Assembly: GCA_044238875.1 (NCBI GenBank)
Contig: JBIICM010000131.1
Span: 1-7,212 of the forward strand
Origin: JAIBAI01 sp044238875
Lineage (GTDB): Bacteria; Bacteroidota; Bacteroidia; M30B66
Length of the DNA: 7,212 bases
Direction of reading: 5' to 3'
In this document: piece by piece, positions 6,538-7,212 of the stretch
How positions within the stretch are numbered: position 1 is the stretch's first letter
Layout of the letters: each line of letters starts with the position of its first letter
Program-made: the position numbers and the translations under genes
Notes under the pieces: generated by a model
Seen by the model: the letters and a program-made list of their open reading frames with translations, nothing else
Told to the model about the DNA's origin: nothing
Databases searched by the model: none

Positions 6538-7212
6538 ATGCTGATCCGTTTTATTGTCTTTTTTCTGCTGTTGCTGCTGATTGACTGGTATTTTTTCCAG
6601 TCGGTCAAAACTATTTCCGCCGACTGGCCTGATTCGCGGCGCAGTTGGGTGAATAACCTTTACTGGGGCTTTAGTGTGCTTTCGCTGGCGCTGGGTATTG
6701 TGCTGATGGTAAGTTACAACAAACCTTTTTTGCCCAGAGGGGTGATGATGTATGCTGTTTCGTTCATCATGGTGGTGATGGTTTCAAAGATGATTGGCAG
6801 TTTGATTCTTGTAGTAGATGAAGCGGGAAGATTTTTCCGCTGGGTGGCAGGACTGCTGCAGAAACCTGCTCTTGTTAGCGGTGGCGGCGACAGCCCGGGC
6901 ATATCAAGGGCTAAGTTTTTGAGTTATACGGCACTGAGTCTGGCTGCCATCCCGTTTGTATCGTTCATGTATGGCATGGCTGTAACGGCCTTTGATTTTA
7001 AAATCAGGCGCGTCAGGATTCCGATACCCTATTTGCCCACCGGGTTTGAGGGGCTCAGGGTGGTACAGATCTCTGACCTGCATAGCGGGAGTTTTGTGTC
7101 GGATGAGCCCTTCAAAAAAGCGGTTGAACTGATCATGCAGGAGCAGCCTGACCTGATTGTTTTTACGGGCGATCTGGTAAATGACCGCGCCTCTGAAGCC
7201 GAACCGTTCATT
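6538..7212 (+). CDS. Membrane-anchored metallophosphoesterase (3' end outside the window)
   Basis: An open frame of 225 codons runs from the ATG at 6538 to the window end without a stop. An in-frame GTG at 6526 is an alternative start, but the ATG gives the familiar short opening 'MLIRFIVFFLLLLLIDWYFF'. Four hydrophobic segments are visible at about 3-20, 42-60, 67-93 and 128-150. The soluble catalytic domain begins near residue 168 with 'GFEGLRVVQISDLHSG', which carries the metal-binding D180-x-H182 of calcineurin-like phosphoesterases, followed by 'PDLIVFTGDLVND', the GD motif at 211-212. The later GNHD and histidine motifs must lie beyond the edge. Layout fits YkuE/YaeI-type membrane-linked metallophosphoesterases; related enzymes act on lipid-linked pyrophosphates such as UDP-diacylglucosamine, but the substrate here is not determined. 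Confidence 0.88.
   Translation, partial: MLIRFIVFFLLLLLIDWYFFQSVKTISADWPDSRRSWVNNLYWGFSVLSLALGIVLMVSYNKPFLPRGVMMYAVSFIMVVMVSKMIGSLILVVDEAGRFFRWVAGLLQKPALVSGGGDSPGISRAKFLSYTALSLAAIPFVSFMYGMAVTAFDFKIRRVRIPIPYLPTGFEGLRVVQISDLHSGSFVSDEPFKKAVELIMQEQPDLIVFTGDLVNDRASEAEPFI

Noticed and set aside
1..7212. CRISPR array, tRNA, rRNA, insertion sequence or phage module
   Set aside because: No regularly spaced repeats, tRNA-like cloverleaf, transposase motifs, terminal inverted repeats or phage genes were seen on either strand.

Overview
The window looks like a chromosomal segment of a member of the Bacteroidota. The evidence is a secreted protein with a gliding-motility/type IX secretion (T9SS) type B sorting domain, a separate leftover of a T9SS type A sorting tail, a lipoprotein resembling the Bacteroidota family DUF6340, and a TAnnTTTG-type -7 promoter motif. 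Closest genus cannot be told from the sequence alone.

Layout. Positions 1-300 (+) hold the last 99 codons of DNA repair protein RecO, cut by the window edge. Positions 301-635 are a 335-base stretch with no intact gene. It contains an inverted repeat (404-427) directly before an ATG, and a 49-codon open frame (432-581) that reads as a T9SS type A C-terminal tail with no body, start codon or signal peptide. Positions 636-2618 (+) encode a 660-residue T9SS type B cargo protein: signal peptide, propeller-like N-terminal half, Ig-like and PKD-like domains, and a gliding-motility C-terminal domain. A GC-rich hairpin (2658-2681) separates it from the converging minus-strand genes.

The minus strand from 6454 down to 2690 carries three closely spaced genes, read in this order: a six-helix rhomboid protease (6454-5675), a Uup-type ABC-F ATPase (5657-3777, GTG start) and a DUF6340-like lipoprotein with C-terminal TPR-like helices (3742-2690). 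Gaps are 17 and 34 bases, so they could be one transcript, possibly with an internal promoter before the ABC-F gene. An 83-base divergent region (6455-6537) separates the rhomboid gene from a plus-strand membrane-anchored metallophosphoesterase (6538 to the window end, partial).

How the genes relate. RecO (recombination repair) and the ABC-F ATPase (translation or DNA-transaction related) are housekeeping-type functions. The T9SS protein is exported cargo. The rhomboid, the lipoprotein and the phosphoesterase are envelope proteins. Nothing links them into one clear pathway, and I see no mobile element, CRISPR array, phage gene, tRNA or rRNA. The least explained part of the window is the 301-635 stretch with the orphan sorting tail.
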